Shown: positions 24,842-33,464 of the stretch, piece by piece
How positions within the stretch are numbered: the stretch's first letter is position 1
Layout of the letters: every line of letters starts with the position of its first letter
Assembly: GCA_944319885.1 (NCBI GenBank)
Contig: CALUFC010000004.1
Coordinates: 57,433-121,432 of the forward strand
Origin: an uncultured Coriobacteriaceae bacterium
GTDB lineage: Bacteria > Actinomycetota > Coriobacteriia > Coriobacteriales > Coriobacteriaceae
Direction of reading: 5' to 3'
DNA length: 64,000 nucleotides
The notes under the pieces: generated by a model
The model's database searches: none
What the model was told of the DNA's origin: nothing
The model's input: the letters and a program-made list of their open reading frames with translations, nothing else
Made by a program: the position numbers and the translations under genes

Positions 24842-25669
24842 CTAGCCCATGTTAGCAGAGATGAGCTCGTCGAGCGTACCGTTCTCGTCGAGCGTCTCAA
24901 TGGCCTCGTTGATGGCGGCGAGCAGCTCGGGGTTGTCCTTCGAGACGGCGATGGCGTACTCCTCGCCGGTAGCGGAGGTGTAGACAACGTGCTCGTTGTC
25001 ATAGGCCTCGGCGAGCATCTGCTCCACCACGGCGATGTTGCCGCACACCGCATCGGCCTGTCCGGCCTGGACGGCAGCGAAGCAGTCGGTGAAGTTGGGG
25101 AAGGAGACGAGCTCGGCGTTGGGGAAGTACTCGGCGGCGTGCTCCTCGCCGGTGGAGCCGCTCTGGACCGCGATGCGCACGGTCTCCTGGTTGAGCGCCT
25201 CGGTGGCGTTGTCCTCGGTGATGGCGGTGTTGTCGTTCATCACGGCCACGGCCTGGTTGTCAACGTAGTAGGGCGTGGAGAAGTCGACCTGGTCCTCGCG
25301 GTCGGGCGTGATGGAGATGCCCGAGAGGCCGGCGTCGGCCTGGCCGCCCGCCACGATGGCGGGAACGATGCCGTCGAAGTCGATGTTCACGTACTCGCAC
25401 TCGAGCCCGAGCTCCTCGGCGATGGCGCGACCGAGATCCATATCGAGGCCGACGTACTCGCCGTCGACGAGATTCTCGAACGGCGGGTAGTCGGGCGAGG
25501 TCGCGAACGCGATGGTGCCCTCGGTGAGGGTGGTGAACTCGCCGGAGCCCTCATCCGTGCTAGCAGAGCCCTCGGTGGCAGGAGCACCGCCGCAGGCGGC
25601 AAGGCCGAGCGTGGCGGCGAGCGCGAGCGTCGCGATGGACGCGAGCTTGGTCATCTTCCAGTTCTTCAT
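24842..25669 (-). CDS. Amino-acid ABC importer, substrate-binding lipoprotein, 275 aa
   Basis: AAGGAG precedes the ATG at 25669. A lipoprotein signal ends at LGLAAC near residue 23. The mature chain shows the family-3 binding-protein fold: GTIAFATSPDYPPFENLVDG, VGLDMDLGRAIAEELGL, DAGLSGISITPDREDQVDFS and QADAVCGNIAVVEQML. It captures a polar amino acid outside the membrane and passes it to the permease. It is first in the operon and well isolated upstream, so its promoter in 25670-26020 should drive all three genes. Confidence 0.92.
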   Translation of the reverse strand: MKNWKMTKLASIATLALAATLGLAACGGAPATEGSASTDEGSGEFTTLTEGTIAFATSPDYPPFENLVDGEYVGLDMDLGRAIAEELGLECEYVNIDFDGIVPAIVAGGQADAGLSGISITPDREDQVDFSTPYYVDNQAVAVMNDNTAITEDNATEALNQETVRIAVQSGSTGEEHAAEYFPNAELVSFPNFTDCFAAVQAGQADAVCGNIAVVEQMLAEAYDNEHVVYTSATGEEYAIAVSKDNPELLAAINEAIETLDENGTLDELISANMG

Positions 25670-26020
25670 ACGTTCTCCTTCAAGACCGTCGGCAACCCGG
25701 TGCATGCAGCAAAAGCAATTGGGATGTCGACTTCATGCAGATATATGCATTCGAGTATTGCATGCTCGCTGGTATTTGCAATGTTCGCGAGCGAGGTATT
25801 CAATCTGTAACTTTTCAGCCGCCGCTTTTCTGCGCGCGCTGTGCGTCACATCGCCTTGCATGCGCTGCCGCAACGTGATAGGCTACCTGCTGGGGTAATA
25901 CTTAGTAAAACTTCGTAATACCAATACAACAACATGCAGCAGCGAGGCGGCATCAACAAACGTAGTGCAACAACTGCCGCCTCCGGAATCGCACCAACAC
26001 CGTGCTATGAAGGATCGAAC
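25670..26020. promoter_or_regulatory. Intergenic control region with an ATGCA-N6-TGCAT dyad
   Basis: This 351-base region separates the leftward importer from the rightward RelB-like gene. ATGCAGATATATGCAT (25735-25750) is a perfect dyad with a 6-base centre. It overlaps a second TGCATTCGAGTATTGCAT-like element running to about 25763. These lie 66-95 bases upstream of the binding-protein start and look like operators, possibly for an ArgR-type or other amino-acid regulator. No riboswitch was recognised. Confidence 0.4.
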
Positions 26021-26233
26021 ATGGCAGAGCACATGACCCCGGTCGTCGCGAAGGTGCTGCCTCAGGAGAAGGCGGCCTTCGCGGCGGCGACTCAGCGCGT
26101 GGGGACGACCCCCTCGAATGCCATACGCATGTTCATCGCCGCATTCAATCGATGCGGCACCTTTCCGTTTGACATATCACCCACTGGGGCCTTCGGGCCC
26201 GAAGCGGCAGGTGAGGATGTAGTGCGACGGTAG
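26021..26233 (+). CDS. RelB/DinJ-like antitoxin, apparently orphan, 70 aa
   Basis: The ATG at 26021 has AAGGA seven bases before it. The sequence VAKVLPQEKAAFAAATQRV, then GTTPSNAIRMFIAAFNRCGTFPFDI matches the ribbon-helix-helix N-terminus and the conserved end (small residue, PFEI-like) of RelB/DinJ antitoxins. These bind DNA and neutralise RelE/YafQ-type mRNA-cleaving toxins. No toxin follows: the next gene is the amino-acid exporter. It may serve as a stand-alone regulator or be a leftover of a lost pair. Confidence 0.7.
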   Translation: MAEHMTPVVAKVLPQEKAAFAAATQRVGTTPSNAIRMFIAAFNRCGTFPFDISPTGAFGPEAAGEDVVRR

Positions 26234-26343
26234 GGGATTTCGCGCGTTCTTGCCGCCGCGCCGCGCATAACCCGCGTGGAGCGTGCGGTTTGCCATATCA
26301 TGGATGCGAGGTCACATGTGCGGCTCGCGGGAAAGGTGAGGCA

Positions 26344-27747
26344 ATGGCGGAACGGGAACACGGCGCGGAATCGATTTTCGAGGTGCTTGCAGGCAAGGGG
26401 GCGCATCGTCCGCATCGTGCCCGCCTCACCCATGTTCCGCACCAGAACCATATGCCCGTACCCTGGCACGAGGTCCTCGACGACCACGATGTGCCCGCAC
26501 CGCGCTCCAGCATCGCCGATAAATCGTCGCTCATCTGCCGTCTGGGTCTGCTCAAGCTCTCGGGTGGCTCGGGTGCATGGCGCGTGCGCGAGGCCATGAA
26601 CGCCGCAGCCGAGGTGCTCGGCGTCACGCTCACCACCGATGTAAGCCTTACCTCCATCGAGTGCACCTGCTTCGACGAGACCGGCTCGTTTTCCGAGGTT
26701 GCCTCGCTTGCCACCACGGGCGTGAACACCGAGCGCATCTGGCTCACCGAGCGGCTCGTGCGCGATCTCACCCGGCACGGCGCCGAGCTGACCGTGGGGG
26801 AGTGGCACGCCCGCATGGACGATATCGAGCACCGCCGCGGCAACTATGCGCCCTGGGCGGTCGCGCTCGCCTCCGCCGCCGCATGCTGCGCCTTCGTGTT
26901 CCTGCTCGGCGGGGGTCCCATCGAGATGGGCTGCGCCTTTATCGGTGCGGGGCTCGGCATGCTGACGCGCCGCCTCATGATGGAGCGCAACCTCACGCAC
27001 TTCGCCTGCATCGGCGTGGGCGTGACCGTGGCCTGCCTCAGCTATCTTCTGAGCCTATGGCTGCTCTCCTTCGTGGTGCCGGGGGCGATGGACCACGATG
27101 CCGGCTACATCGGTGCCATGCTCTTCGTGATTCCCGGATTCCCGCTCATCACGAGCGGGCTCGATCTCGCCAAGCTCGATATCCGCTCGGGGGTGGAGCG
27201 GCTCGTCTACGCGTGCACGGTCATCATCGTGGCGACGCTGGTAGCGTGGTTGGTGGCGTCGGTCGTGCAGCTGCGCCCCGATGACTTCGCGCCTTTGGGC
27301 CTTTCGCCCGCGGTCCTGCTTGCCCTGCGCGCTGTGGCGAGCTTCGTGGGCGTGTTCGGGTTCTCGGTGCTCTTCAACTCGCCGGTGCGCATGGCCGTTG
27401 CGGCGGGCGTGGTGGGCGCAGTGGCGAACACGCTGCGGCTGACCTTGGTCGACGCCGTTGCCATGCCGCCCGAGGCGGCCGCCTTCGTGGGCGCCATCAT
27501 GGCGGGGCTCCTCGCCACGATCGCGAGCGCGCGCCACGGTTTTCCGCGCATCTCCATCACCGTGCCCTCGATCGTCATCATGGTGCCCGGTCTGTATCTG
27601 TATCGAGCGGTGTATTACATGGGGACGTTCGAGACGATCGACGCGCTCAACTGGATCACCCGCGCCGTCATGATCATGATCTTCTTGCCCATGGGCCTTG
27701 CGGTCGCGCGCATGCTCACCGATCGCGAGTGGCGTCACTGCAGTTAG
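26344..27747 (+). CDS. thrE: ThrE-type threonine/serine exporter, 467 aa
   Basis: A polytopic membrane protein with the two-part ThrE layout. A cytosolic/amphipathic N-terminal domain carries LGVTLTTDVSLTSIECTC and five helices, with GGGPIEMGCAFIGAGLGM. A C-terminal five-helix ThrE_2-like half follows, beginning around GLSPAVLLALRAVASFVG and including ITVPSIVIMVPGLYLYRA. The first half ends in LFVIPGFPLITSGLDLAKLD, a family hallmark. ThrE exports threonine and serine using the proton gradient. The start at 26344 follows AAAGGTGAGG. In single-gene ThrE proteins both halves are fused, as here. Confidence 0.85.
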   Translation: MAEREHGAESIFEVLAGKGAHRPHRARLTHVPHQNHMPVPWHEVLDDHDVPAPRSSIADKSSLICRLGLLKLSGGSGAWRVREAMNAAAEVLGVTLTTDVSLTSIECTCFDETGSFSEVASLATTGVNTERIWLTERLVRDLTRHGAELTVGEWHARMDDIEHRRGNYAPWAVALASAAACCAFVFLLGGGPIEMGCAFIGAGLGMLTRRLMMERNLTHFACIGVGVTVACLSYLLSLWLLSFVVPGAMDHDAGYIGAMLFVIPGFPLITSGLDLAKLDIRSGVERLVYACTVIIVATLVAWLVASVVQLRPDDFAPLGLSPAVLLALRAVASFVGVFGFSVLFNSPVRMAVAAGVVGAVANTLRLTLVDAVAMPPEAAAFVGAIMAGLLATIASARHGFPRISITVPSIVIMVPGLYLYRAVYYMGTFETIDALNWITRAVMIMIFLPMGLAVARMLTDREWRHCS

Positions 27748-27782
27748 CGCGGGCGTGCCGCCGGTTCTGTGCACAATCGATC

Positions 27783-27811
27783 TTACGGTGCCTGGCCAAC
27801 TTGGGTATATT
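27783..27811 (+). promoter_or_regulatory. Putative promoter of the FucO-like gene
   Basis: TATATT (27806-27811) is a good -10; TTACGG (27783-27788) is a weak -35 at a 17-base spacing. A strong AAGGAGG lies 5 bases before the gene's ATG at 27874. Confidence 0.4.
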
Positions 27812-27873
27812 TTCATCGGTGAGCGCTGCGCATCTGCACCTCGCCGTCTGCAACACCACATCAAGGAGGCATC

Positions 27874-29034
27874 ATGTCCAACCGCTTCGTCTTGAACAAC
27901 ATCTCCTACCACGGCTCCGGCGCGATTAAGGAGATCCCCGGCGAGCTCGAGCGCCGCGGCTATAAGAAGGCCTTCGTCTGCTCCGACCCGGACCTCGTGA
28001 AGTTCGGCGTCGTGGCCAAGGTGACCGACCTTCTCGACGAGGCGGGCATCGCATGGGAGCTCTACTCCGAGATCAAGCCCAACCCCACGATCAAGAACGT
28101 CCAGGACGGCGTCGAGGCGTACAAGGCCTCCGGTGCCGACTGCATCGTCACCATCGGCGGCGGCTCCTCGATGGACACCGCAAAGGGCATCGGCATCATC
28201 GTCGCCAACCCCGAGTTCGCCGACGTCGTCTCCCTCGAGGGCGTGGCCCCCACCAAGAAGCACGCCGTCTTCACCATCGCCGTGCCCACCACCGCCGGCA
28301 CCGCGGCCGAGGTCACGATCAACTACGTGATCACCGATCCCGAGAAGGTCCGCAAGTTCGTGTGCGTCGACGTGAACGATATCCCCGACGTCGCCGTCGT
28401 CGACCCCGACATGATGGCCTCGATGCCCGCCGGCCTCACCGCCGCGACCGGCATGGACGCGCTCACCCACGCGATCGAGGGCTACACCACCCAGGGCGCC
28501 TGGGAGCTCTCCGACATGTTCCACTACAAGGCGATCCAGCTCATCTCCAAGCACCTGCGCGATGCCGTGGCCGAGGCCAAGAGCGGCGTTCCCGGCTCCG
28601 GCCGCGAGGGCATGGCGCTCGCCCAGTACATCGCCGGCATGGGCTTCTCCAACGTCGGCCTCGGCATCGACCACGCGATGGCGCACACGCTCTCCGCGCA
28701 CTACGACACCCCGCACGGCGTGGCCTGCGCGATGCTCCTGCCGGTTGCGATGGAGTACAACAAGCCCGTCGTGACTAAGCGTCTGGCCGAGGTGGCCGTG
28801 GCCATGGGCGTTGACACCACCGGCATGAGCGACGACGAGGCCGCCGACGCCGCGATCGCCGCGGTGCGCCAGCTCTCTGCCGACGTCAACATCAAGCCCA
28901 CGTGCGACGGCTTCGTTGAAGAGGACCTCGATCAGCTGGCAGATGACGCGATCGCCGACGCCTGCTTCCCGGGCAACCCGCGCGAGGCCGACCATGCCGC
29001 CGTGGTGGAGCTCTTCCGCAAGGTCATGGCGTAG
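27874..29034 (+). CDS. fucO: Iron-containing alcohol dehydrogenase, FucO/lactaldehyde reductase-like, 386 aa
   Basis: A group III alcohol dehydrogenase using NAD(H) and a divalent metal. Visible are the nucleotide-binding TIGGGSSMDTAKGIG, VPTTAGTAAEVT, the first metal ligands in GMDALTHAIEGYT, and the His pair region LGIDHAMAHTLSAHYDTPHG. Length and order fit lactaldehyde reductase and related 1,2-propanediol oxidoreductases. Codon use is unusually optimised (almost only C- or G-ending codons, few rare codons), and a strong AAGGAGG precedes it, suggesting very high expression in fermentation. The exact aldehyde substrate is not certain. Confidence 0.88.
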   Translation: MSNRFVLNNISYHGSGAIKEIPGELERRGYKKAFVCSDPDLVKFGVVAKVTDLLDEAGIAWELYSEIKPNPTIKNVQDGVEAYKASGADCIVTIGGGSSMDTAKGIGIIVANPEFADVVSLEGVAPTKKHAVFTIAVPTTAGTAAEVTINYVITDPEKVRKFVCVDVNDIPDVAVVDPDMMASMPAGLTAATGMDALTHAIEGYTTQGAWELSDMFHYKAIQLISKHLRDAVAEAKSGVPGSGREGMALAQYIAGMGFSNVGLGIDHAMAHTLSAHYDTPHGVACAMLLPVAMEYNKPVVTKRLAEVAVAMGVDTTGMSDDEAADAAIAAVRQLSADVNIKPTCDGFVEEDLDQLADDAIADACFPGNPREADHAAVVELFRKVMA

Positions 29035-29055
29035 CTGCATCCGCCGCGCACAGCC

Positions 29056-29094
29056 AAGGCCGGAGACTGCATATGCAGTTCTCCGGCCTTTTGC
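29056..29094 (+). terminator. Rho-independent terminator of the FucO-like gene
   Basis: AAGGCCGGAG and CTCCGGCCTT pair, and the inner ACTGCATATGCAGT is itself a palindrome, giving a long stem. TTGCTT follows. It lies 22 bases after the stop codon. Confidence 0.85.
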
Positions 29095-29099
29095 TTAGA

Positions 29100-29160
29100 T
29101 TATGCCGTATTGACCGCTAAGCGCCGCAATCATGGCTGCTTAGCGGTCAATACGGCATAA
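29100..29160. repeat. Perfect 23-base inverted repeat with 15-base spacer
   Basis: The arm at 29100-29122 (TTATGCCGTATTGACCGCTAAGC) — given by its first 20 bases TTATGCCGTATTGACCGCTA then AGC — is exactly reversed and complemented at 29138-29160. The spacer is 29123-29137. It directly follows the FucO terminator and lies between convergent genes. The arms are AT-richer than the surroundings and have no T-run after them. It may be a second terminator-like hairpin, an intergenic repeat element or the footprint of a mobile unit. Confidence 0.85.
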
Positions 29161-29263
29161 AACGCTTGATTGACGAGTGCGGGGGCGCACCGCCGGCGAC
29201 ATGAGGCTCCGTTATCCCGTATGGTGCCGGCCCCGCTTCGCGACCAGGGTGGCGTGGCACGTG

Positions 29264-30439
29264 TCAGCAGGCGCAGCGCACGGTGCCGCCGCCGAGCACA
29301 ACGTCACCGCGGTAGAGCACCACGGCCTGGCCGGGTGCGATGGCGCGCTGGGGCTCATCGAAGTCGAGACGCAGCGCACGGGGCGCGGGGGCATCGGTGG
29401 CAGCGCGTGCTACGCGCACGCCCTGATGGGGCTGGTGGTAGCGGATCTTCGCGCTTGCATGCAGCGCGGTGCCGGCAGCCTCCGCTTCGTCGAGCAGGGC
29501 TTCCATCTCGCCGGCGGGTGCCGACCAAATCCAATCGTCTGCGACGAGCGCATCCGCCATCAGGTCGCGCTCGCCGCCGAGCACCACCGTATTCGTGCGG
29601 GCGTCGATCGAGGTCACGTAGAGCGGATGCGCCGCGGCAACGCCCAACCCCTTGCGCTGGCCCACGGTGTAGCGGATGGCACCGCGGTGGTGGCCGAGCA
29701 GCGCGCCGGATGTGTCGACGATATCGCCCGCGGGCAGCTCAGCATGTCGGCGTCGTTCGATAAACGAGGCGAAATCGTTGTTGGGTACGAAGCAGATGCC
29801 CTGGCTGTCGCGCTTGCGCGCGCAGGAGAAGCCCTGTTCGGCGGCGATACGGCGGATATCGCCCTCCTTGGTGAGGTCGCCGAGCGGGAAGCGCACGTGC
29901 GCGAGCACATCTTGCGTGAGGCTGTAGAGGAAGTAGCTCTGATCTTTTGTTTGGTCGCGCGCACAGGAAAGCTCGAATACCGGGGCGGTGCCCGCAGGGC
30001 GATTCGCTTTGGGCGTGGCTCCGGGTGCAGCTGGCGATAGGGTCGCATCGGGCCGCTGGCGGATGCGTGCATAGTGCCCGGTTGCCACGGTATCGCACCC
30101 CAACATGCGCGCTTGTTCGAGCAACAGGCCAAACTTGATGCGGCGGTTGCAGATGGTGCAGGGGTTGGGCGTGACGCCGCGCTCGTAGGCGCGCACGAAT
30201 GCCTCGACAACATCGCGATCGAAGGCCTCGCGGCAATCGAGCACATGGTGGGGGATGCCCAGGCGCTGCGCGATCGCTGCAGCATCATCGATGTCGCGCG
30301 CGTTGCCCGGGCCTGCATCGTCGTCGAACAAGCGCATCGTCGCGCCGACGCAATCATATCCTTGTCGCTGGAGCAGCCAGGCGGCGACGCTCGAATCCAC
30401 GCCGCCGCTCATCGCCACCAGCACGCGCTGGAGTGCCAT
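29264..30439 (-). CDS. mnmA: tRNA-specific 2-thiouridylase MnmA, 391 aa
   Basis: MnmA thiolates uridine-34 of tRNAs for Lys, Glu and Gln. The PP-loop motif VAMSGGVDSSVAAWLL adenylates the base. The two catalytic cysteines are in GVTPNPCTICNRRIKF and SQGICFV. An insertion of roughly 15-20 residues (PDATLSPAAPGATPKANR) after GHYARI is longer than usual and low in complexity. The C-terminal beta domain is normal. The start at 30439 lies 7 bases after the cysK stop, so the two are co-transcribed. That pairing makes sense because cysteine supplies the sulfur. Confidence 0.93.
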   Translation of the reverse strand: MALQRVLVAMSGGVDSSVAAWLLQRQGYDCVGATMRLFDDDAGPGNARDIDDAAAIAQRLGIPHHVLDCREAFDRDVVEAFVRAYERGVTPNPCTICNRRIKFGLLLEQARMLGCDTVATGHYARIRQRPDATLSPAAPGATPKANRPAGTAPVFELSCARDQTKDQSYFLYSLTQDVLAHVRFPLGDLTKEGDIRRIAAEQGFSCARKRDSQGICFVPNNDFASFIERRRHAELPAGDIVDTSGALLGHHRGAIRYTVGQRKGLGVAAAHPLYVTSIDARTNTVVLGGERDLMADALVADDWIWSAPAGEMEALLDEAEAAGTALHASAKIRYHQPHQGVRVARAATDAPAPRALRLDFDEPQRAIAPGQAVVLYRGDVVLGGGTVRCAC

Positions 30440-30446
30440 GCCGCGC

Positions 30447-31382
30447 CTACGCGAACAGCTCGGTCGAGAGGTAGCGCTCGCCGGTATCCACCAGAAACGC
30501 CACGATGGTCTTCCCCTTGTTTTCGGGTCTGCGGGCAAGCTCGAGCGCCGCCCACAGCGCCGCGCCCGAGGAAATGCCCACGAGCACGCCCTCATGGGTG
30601 GCGAGTCTGCGCGCGCTGGTAAAGGCGTCATCCGCCTCGGCGGTCATGACCTCGTCGTAGATGCTCGTGTCGAGCGCCTCGGGCACAAAGCCCGCGCCGA
30701 TGCCCTGGATCTTGTGCGGGCCGGCGGTGCCCTTGGTGAGCACCGGGGAGTCTGCCGGCTCCACGCCCACGATCTGCACGGACTCCTTCTGTTCCTTGAG
30801 ATAGCGCCCGGTGCCGGAGATGGCGCCACCGGTGCCGATGCCGGCGACGAAGATGTCGACCGCGCCGGCGGTGTCTCGCCAGATCTCGGGTCCGGTGGTG
30901 TCGTAGTGCGCCTGCGGGTTGGCAGGGTTGCTGAACTGGCCTGCCACGATGCTGTTCGGCGTCGACGCGGCAAGCTCGTTCGCGCGGGCGATGGCGCCCG
31001 CCATGCCCTCCGAGCCCGGGGTGAGCACGAGCTCGGCGCCATAGGCGCGCATGAGGCGCTGGCGCTCGACGCTCATGGTCTCGGGCATGGTGATGATGAC
31101 GCGGTAACCGCGCGCGGCGGCGACCGAGGAAAGACCGATGCCCGTGTTTCCGGAGGTGGGCTCGATGATGGTGTAGTTCGCATGCGGCACGAGGCGCCCC
31201 GCGCGCTCAGCGGCGTCGATCATCGCGCGGGCGATGCGGTCTTTTGCCGAGCCGGCGGGATTGAAGAGCTCGAGCTTGACGAGGACGCGGGCTTCAAGCT
31301 GGTCCTCGCGCTCGATGTTGGTGATCTCCAGCAAGGGCGTCTCGCCGATGAGCTGGTCGATCGAGGTATAGATGCGTTCCAT
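30447..31382 (-). CDS. cysK: Cysteine synthase (O-acetylserine sulfhydrylase A), 311 aa
   Basis: A PLP enzyme making cysteine from O-acetylserine and sulfide. The PLP lysine is in [11 protein letters not shown], the substrate loop is [12 protein letters not shown], the phosphate-binding loop is [15 protein letters not shown], and the C-terminal SSGAA motif follows. The usual NPXXSVKDR reads [15 protein letters not shown] lies six bases before the ATG at 31382. It is first in a cysK-mnmA transcript, 79 bases after the leftward holin-like gene stop. Confidence 0.93.
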   Translation of the reverse strand: MERIYTSIDQLIGETPLLEITNIEREDQLEARVLVKLELFNPAGSAKDRIARAMIDAAERAGRLVPHANYTIIEPTSGNTGIGLSSVAAARGYRVIITMPETMSVERQRLMRAYGAELVLTPGSEGMAGAIARANELAASTPNSIVAGQFSNPANPQAHYDTTGPEIWRDTAGAVDIFVAGIGTGGAISGTGRYLKEQKESVQIVGVEPADSPVLTKGTAGPHKIQGIGAGFVPEALDTSIYDEVMTAEADDAFTSARRLATHEGVLVGISSGAALWAALELARRPENKGKTIVAFLVDTGERYLSTELFA

Positions 31383-31461
31383 GGCTATCTCCTTATATAT
31401 GATGGGGTTTGGGGGTGTTGCTGGCGGGTGTGGCGGATATGTGCCGGCTGCGCCCGCTGGC

Positions 31462-31827
31462 CTATGCTTTGGCAACCGCGCCGAGCAGCGAACACATGAT
31501 GCTCACGATGATCGATCCCGCGAACGCTGCACCGAAGCCGGCGATGGCGATGCCCGCGCCGAAGATGTTCACCGAGAGCCATCCCGCGAGCGAGAGCATG
31601 AAACTGTTCACCACGAGCTGGAAGATGCCGAGGGTGATGAGGGTGACGGGAAGCGAGATCAACGTGACGAGCGGTTTGATGAGCGCGTTGACGAAACCGA
31701 GGACAAGACCCGTACACGCAAACGCGATCCAGGTGTCCACCGGTCCGTAGGGCATGATGCCCGGCACGATTGCAGCGGCGATCGCCACGGCAAGCGAGGT
31801 CACGATCCAGTTAAGCAGAAACTTCAT
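31462..31827 (-). CDS. Phage holin family (Phage_holin_4_2-type) membrane protein, 121 aa
   Basis: Almost entirely hydrophobic, with four predicted helices and the family pattern [19 protein letters not shown], then [23 protein letters not shown]. Despite the family name, it is a chromosomal inner-membrane protein found widely in bacteria with no proven holin role. It lies upstream of cysK on the same strand. No phage genes are nearby, so a lysis role is unlikely. Confidence 0.8.
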   Translation of the reverse strand: MKFLLNWIVTSLAVAIAAAIVPGIMPYGPVDTWIAFACTGLVLGFVNALIKPLVTLISLPVTLITLGIFQLVVNSFMLSLAGWLSVNIFGAGIAIAGFGAAFAGSIIVSIMCSLLGAVAKA

Positions 31828-31976
31828 ATTCGGGGCCTATCTCTTGAAGCGGCCCGCACGGCGGGCGCTATGATTGGTCTTACGCGGTACGGTTTCGACC
31901 CATTATGCCCGAAACGACGCGCCGCATGAGGATTGCGCGTCTGTGCGCGATAAGTTCACGAAGAGGGGGCAAGGCG

Positions 31977-33062
31977 ATGCCGCACACGTCGAGGGAGTCG
32001 AATGCACTCGTTTGCGCGGATGGGGGTGCCGAGCTGCCGTGCCCGGCATCCGATGGCGCGCGCCTCTTGGAGCTCTTCGTCTTCAATACCGACGTGCTGC
32101 TCTACGCGTATGCCAACGACGGCGAGGACCCGCGCGACCCCGGGGTCGCGGCGCGCCTCGACGAGGCGCTCATCGCGGCGCGTGATCGCTGCTGGTTCTT
32201 CGAGCACGCCTTCTCGCGCACACGCACCGATTCCGATATCTCCCGTGCGCATGCCGCCGCGCCTGAGCCGGTCGAGGTCTCACCGGAAACCGCCGAGCTC
32301 GTCGAGCTGGCGCTCGGCTATTGCCGCCAGAGCCAGGGGCGCTTCGATATCACGATGGGAACCGTGACGTCGTTGTGGGATTTCCACAACCACATCGTGC
32401 CCGCGCCGCTTGCGGTTGCCCGCGCACTCGAGCACGTGGGCTACGAGCACATCCATATGGGCCGTACGGACGGCGCACCCACGCTCGCCATCGACGATCC
32501 GGCGACGGTCCTCGATTTGGGCGGCGTCGCCAAGGGGTATATCGCCGATGACCTCGGGCGGCTGCTGTGCGCGCACGGCGTGGAGCGCTTCGTGCTCAAT
32601 TTGGGCGGCAACGTGCTTGTGAACGGCGGCCGCCCGGCAAACGACGCCGCCCGCCCCCGCGTCGCGGCGGGCGCTCCCTGGCGCATCGGCATCGTGAACC
32701 CGCGCGATCCCGCGCACCATCGGGCGATGGTCCAGCTTGCGCGCGGTTCGGTGGTGACGAGCGGCATCCACGAGCGGCGGTTTGCGCAGGGCGGCGTGTG
32801 GTACCACCACATCCTCGACCCCGCAACGGGCATGCCGGCGAAAACCGATGTGGCGAGCGCCACGATCATCTCCGCGCGCTCGATGGACTGCGACGGGTGG
32901 TCGACCACGGCGTTCATGCTCGGTGCCGCCCGTGCGATCGATACCATCGAGCAGCTTGATGGCATCGAGGCGGTGCTCATCGACGAGCGCGACGAGGTGT
33001 GGTGGACGAGCGGCATCGCCGAGGCGCTCTCGCTCATCCCGACCCTGCCGCGGCTCGTGTAG
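31977..33062 (+). CDS. apbE: FAD:protein FMN transferase (ApbE family), 361 aa
   Basis: ApbE attaches FMN to threonine residues of flavoproteins such as Rnf and Nqr subunits. Motifs: FEHAFSRTRTDSDISR, SQGRFDITMGTVTSLWDFH, DLGGVAKGYIADDL, FVLNLGGNVLVNG and the hallmark HHILDPATGMPA, then STTAFMLGA. No signal peptide or lipobox is visible, so it appears cytosolic, unlike many exported ApbE proteins. I use the ATG at 31977, preceded by GAGGGGG; an in-frame ATG lies at 31905. An Rnf target is not in this window. Confidence 0.87.
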   Translation: MPHTSRESNALVCADGGAELPCPASDGARLLELFVFNTDVLLYAYANDGEDPRDPGVAARLDEALIAARDRCWFFEHAFSRTRTDSDISRAHAAAPEPVEVSPETAELVELALGYCRQSQGRFDITMGTVTSLWDFHNHIVPAPLAVARALEHVGYEHIHMGRTDGAPTLAIDDPATVLDLGGVAKGYIADDLGRLLCAHGVERFVLNLGGNVLVNGGRPANDAARPRVAAGAPWRIGIVNPRDPAHHRAMVQLARGSVVTSGIHERRFAQGGVWYHHILDPATGMPAKTDVASATIISARSMDCDGWSTTAFMLGAARAIDTIEQLDGIEAVLIDERDEVWWTSGIAEALSLIPTLPRLV

Positions 33063-33140
33063 CTGGGATGCTTTAGCGCGACGGTGTGCTACACTGCTCC
33101 ATGTTGTCACGCCCCCACGTTATGATTGCGATGGTGCACC

Positions 33141-33440
33141 ATGATGGATCAATCGCTGTTCGAGCGCTCCGATGTGCGCCAGCTGGTGCACGCCTTCGCC
33201 CTTATCGGCGATGAGGGCGATCTTGCGCGGTTCCTCACCGACCTGTGCACGCCCCGCGAGATCTGCGATCTCGCCCAGCGTCTCCAAGTGGCGCGGTTCC
33301 TCGATGAGGGAGACTCCTATGTCGAGGTGCAGGCGCGCACCGGCGCCTCGTCCACCACGGTGAGCCGCGTCTCGAAGGCCCTCAACGGCGATTGCGGCGG
33401 CTATCGCAACGTGCTCATCAAGCTGGAGGACGGGGCATAG
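33141..33440 (+). CDS. YerC/YecD-family TrpR-like transcriptional regulator, 99 aa
   Basis: A small all-helical DNA-binding protein of the TrpR superfamily. The DNA-binding region is clear: LCTPREICDLAQRLQVARFL, then EVQARTGASSTTVSRVSKAL. In Gram-positives and Actinobacteria this family is separate from proteobacterial TrpR, and its ligand is unproven. The start is one of two adjacent ATGs at 33141/33144 with no strong ribosome binding site. It stands 24 bases upstream of the acetyltransferase. A palindrome with a trp-operator-like core at 49341-49358 is a candidate target. Confidence 0.85.
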   Translation: MMDQSLFERSDVRQLVHAFALIGDEGDLARFLTDLCTPREICDLAQRLQVARFLDEGDSYVEVQARTGASSTTVSRVSKALNGDCGGYRNVLIKLEDGA

Positions 33441-33464
33441 AGAACCATCGAGTTGGGAGGCTGC

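Noticed and set aside
27055..29040. A 661-codon leftward frame opposite thrE and the FucO-like gene
   Set aside because: It covers two well-supported genes on the other strand and is His/Gly/Val-rich without recognisable motifs.
31462..31827. A prophage marker (holin)
   Set aside because: The family name is misleading: it is a common chromosomal membrane protein and no other phage genes are nearby.
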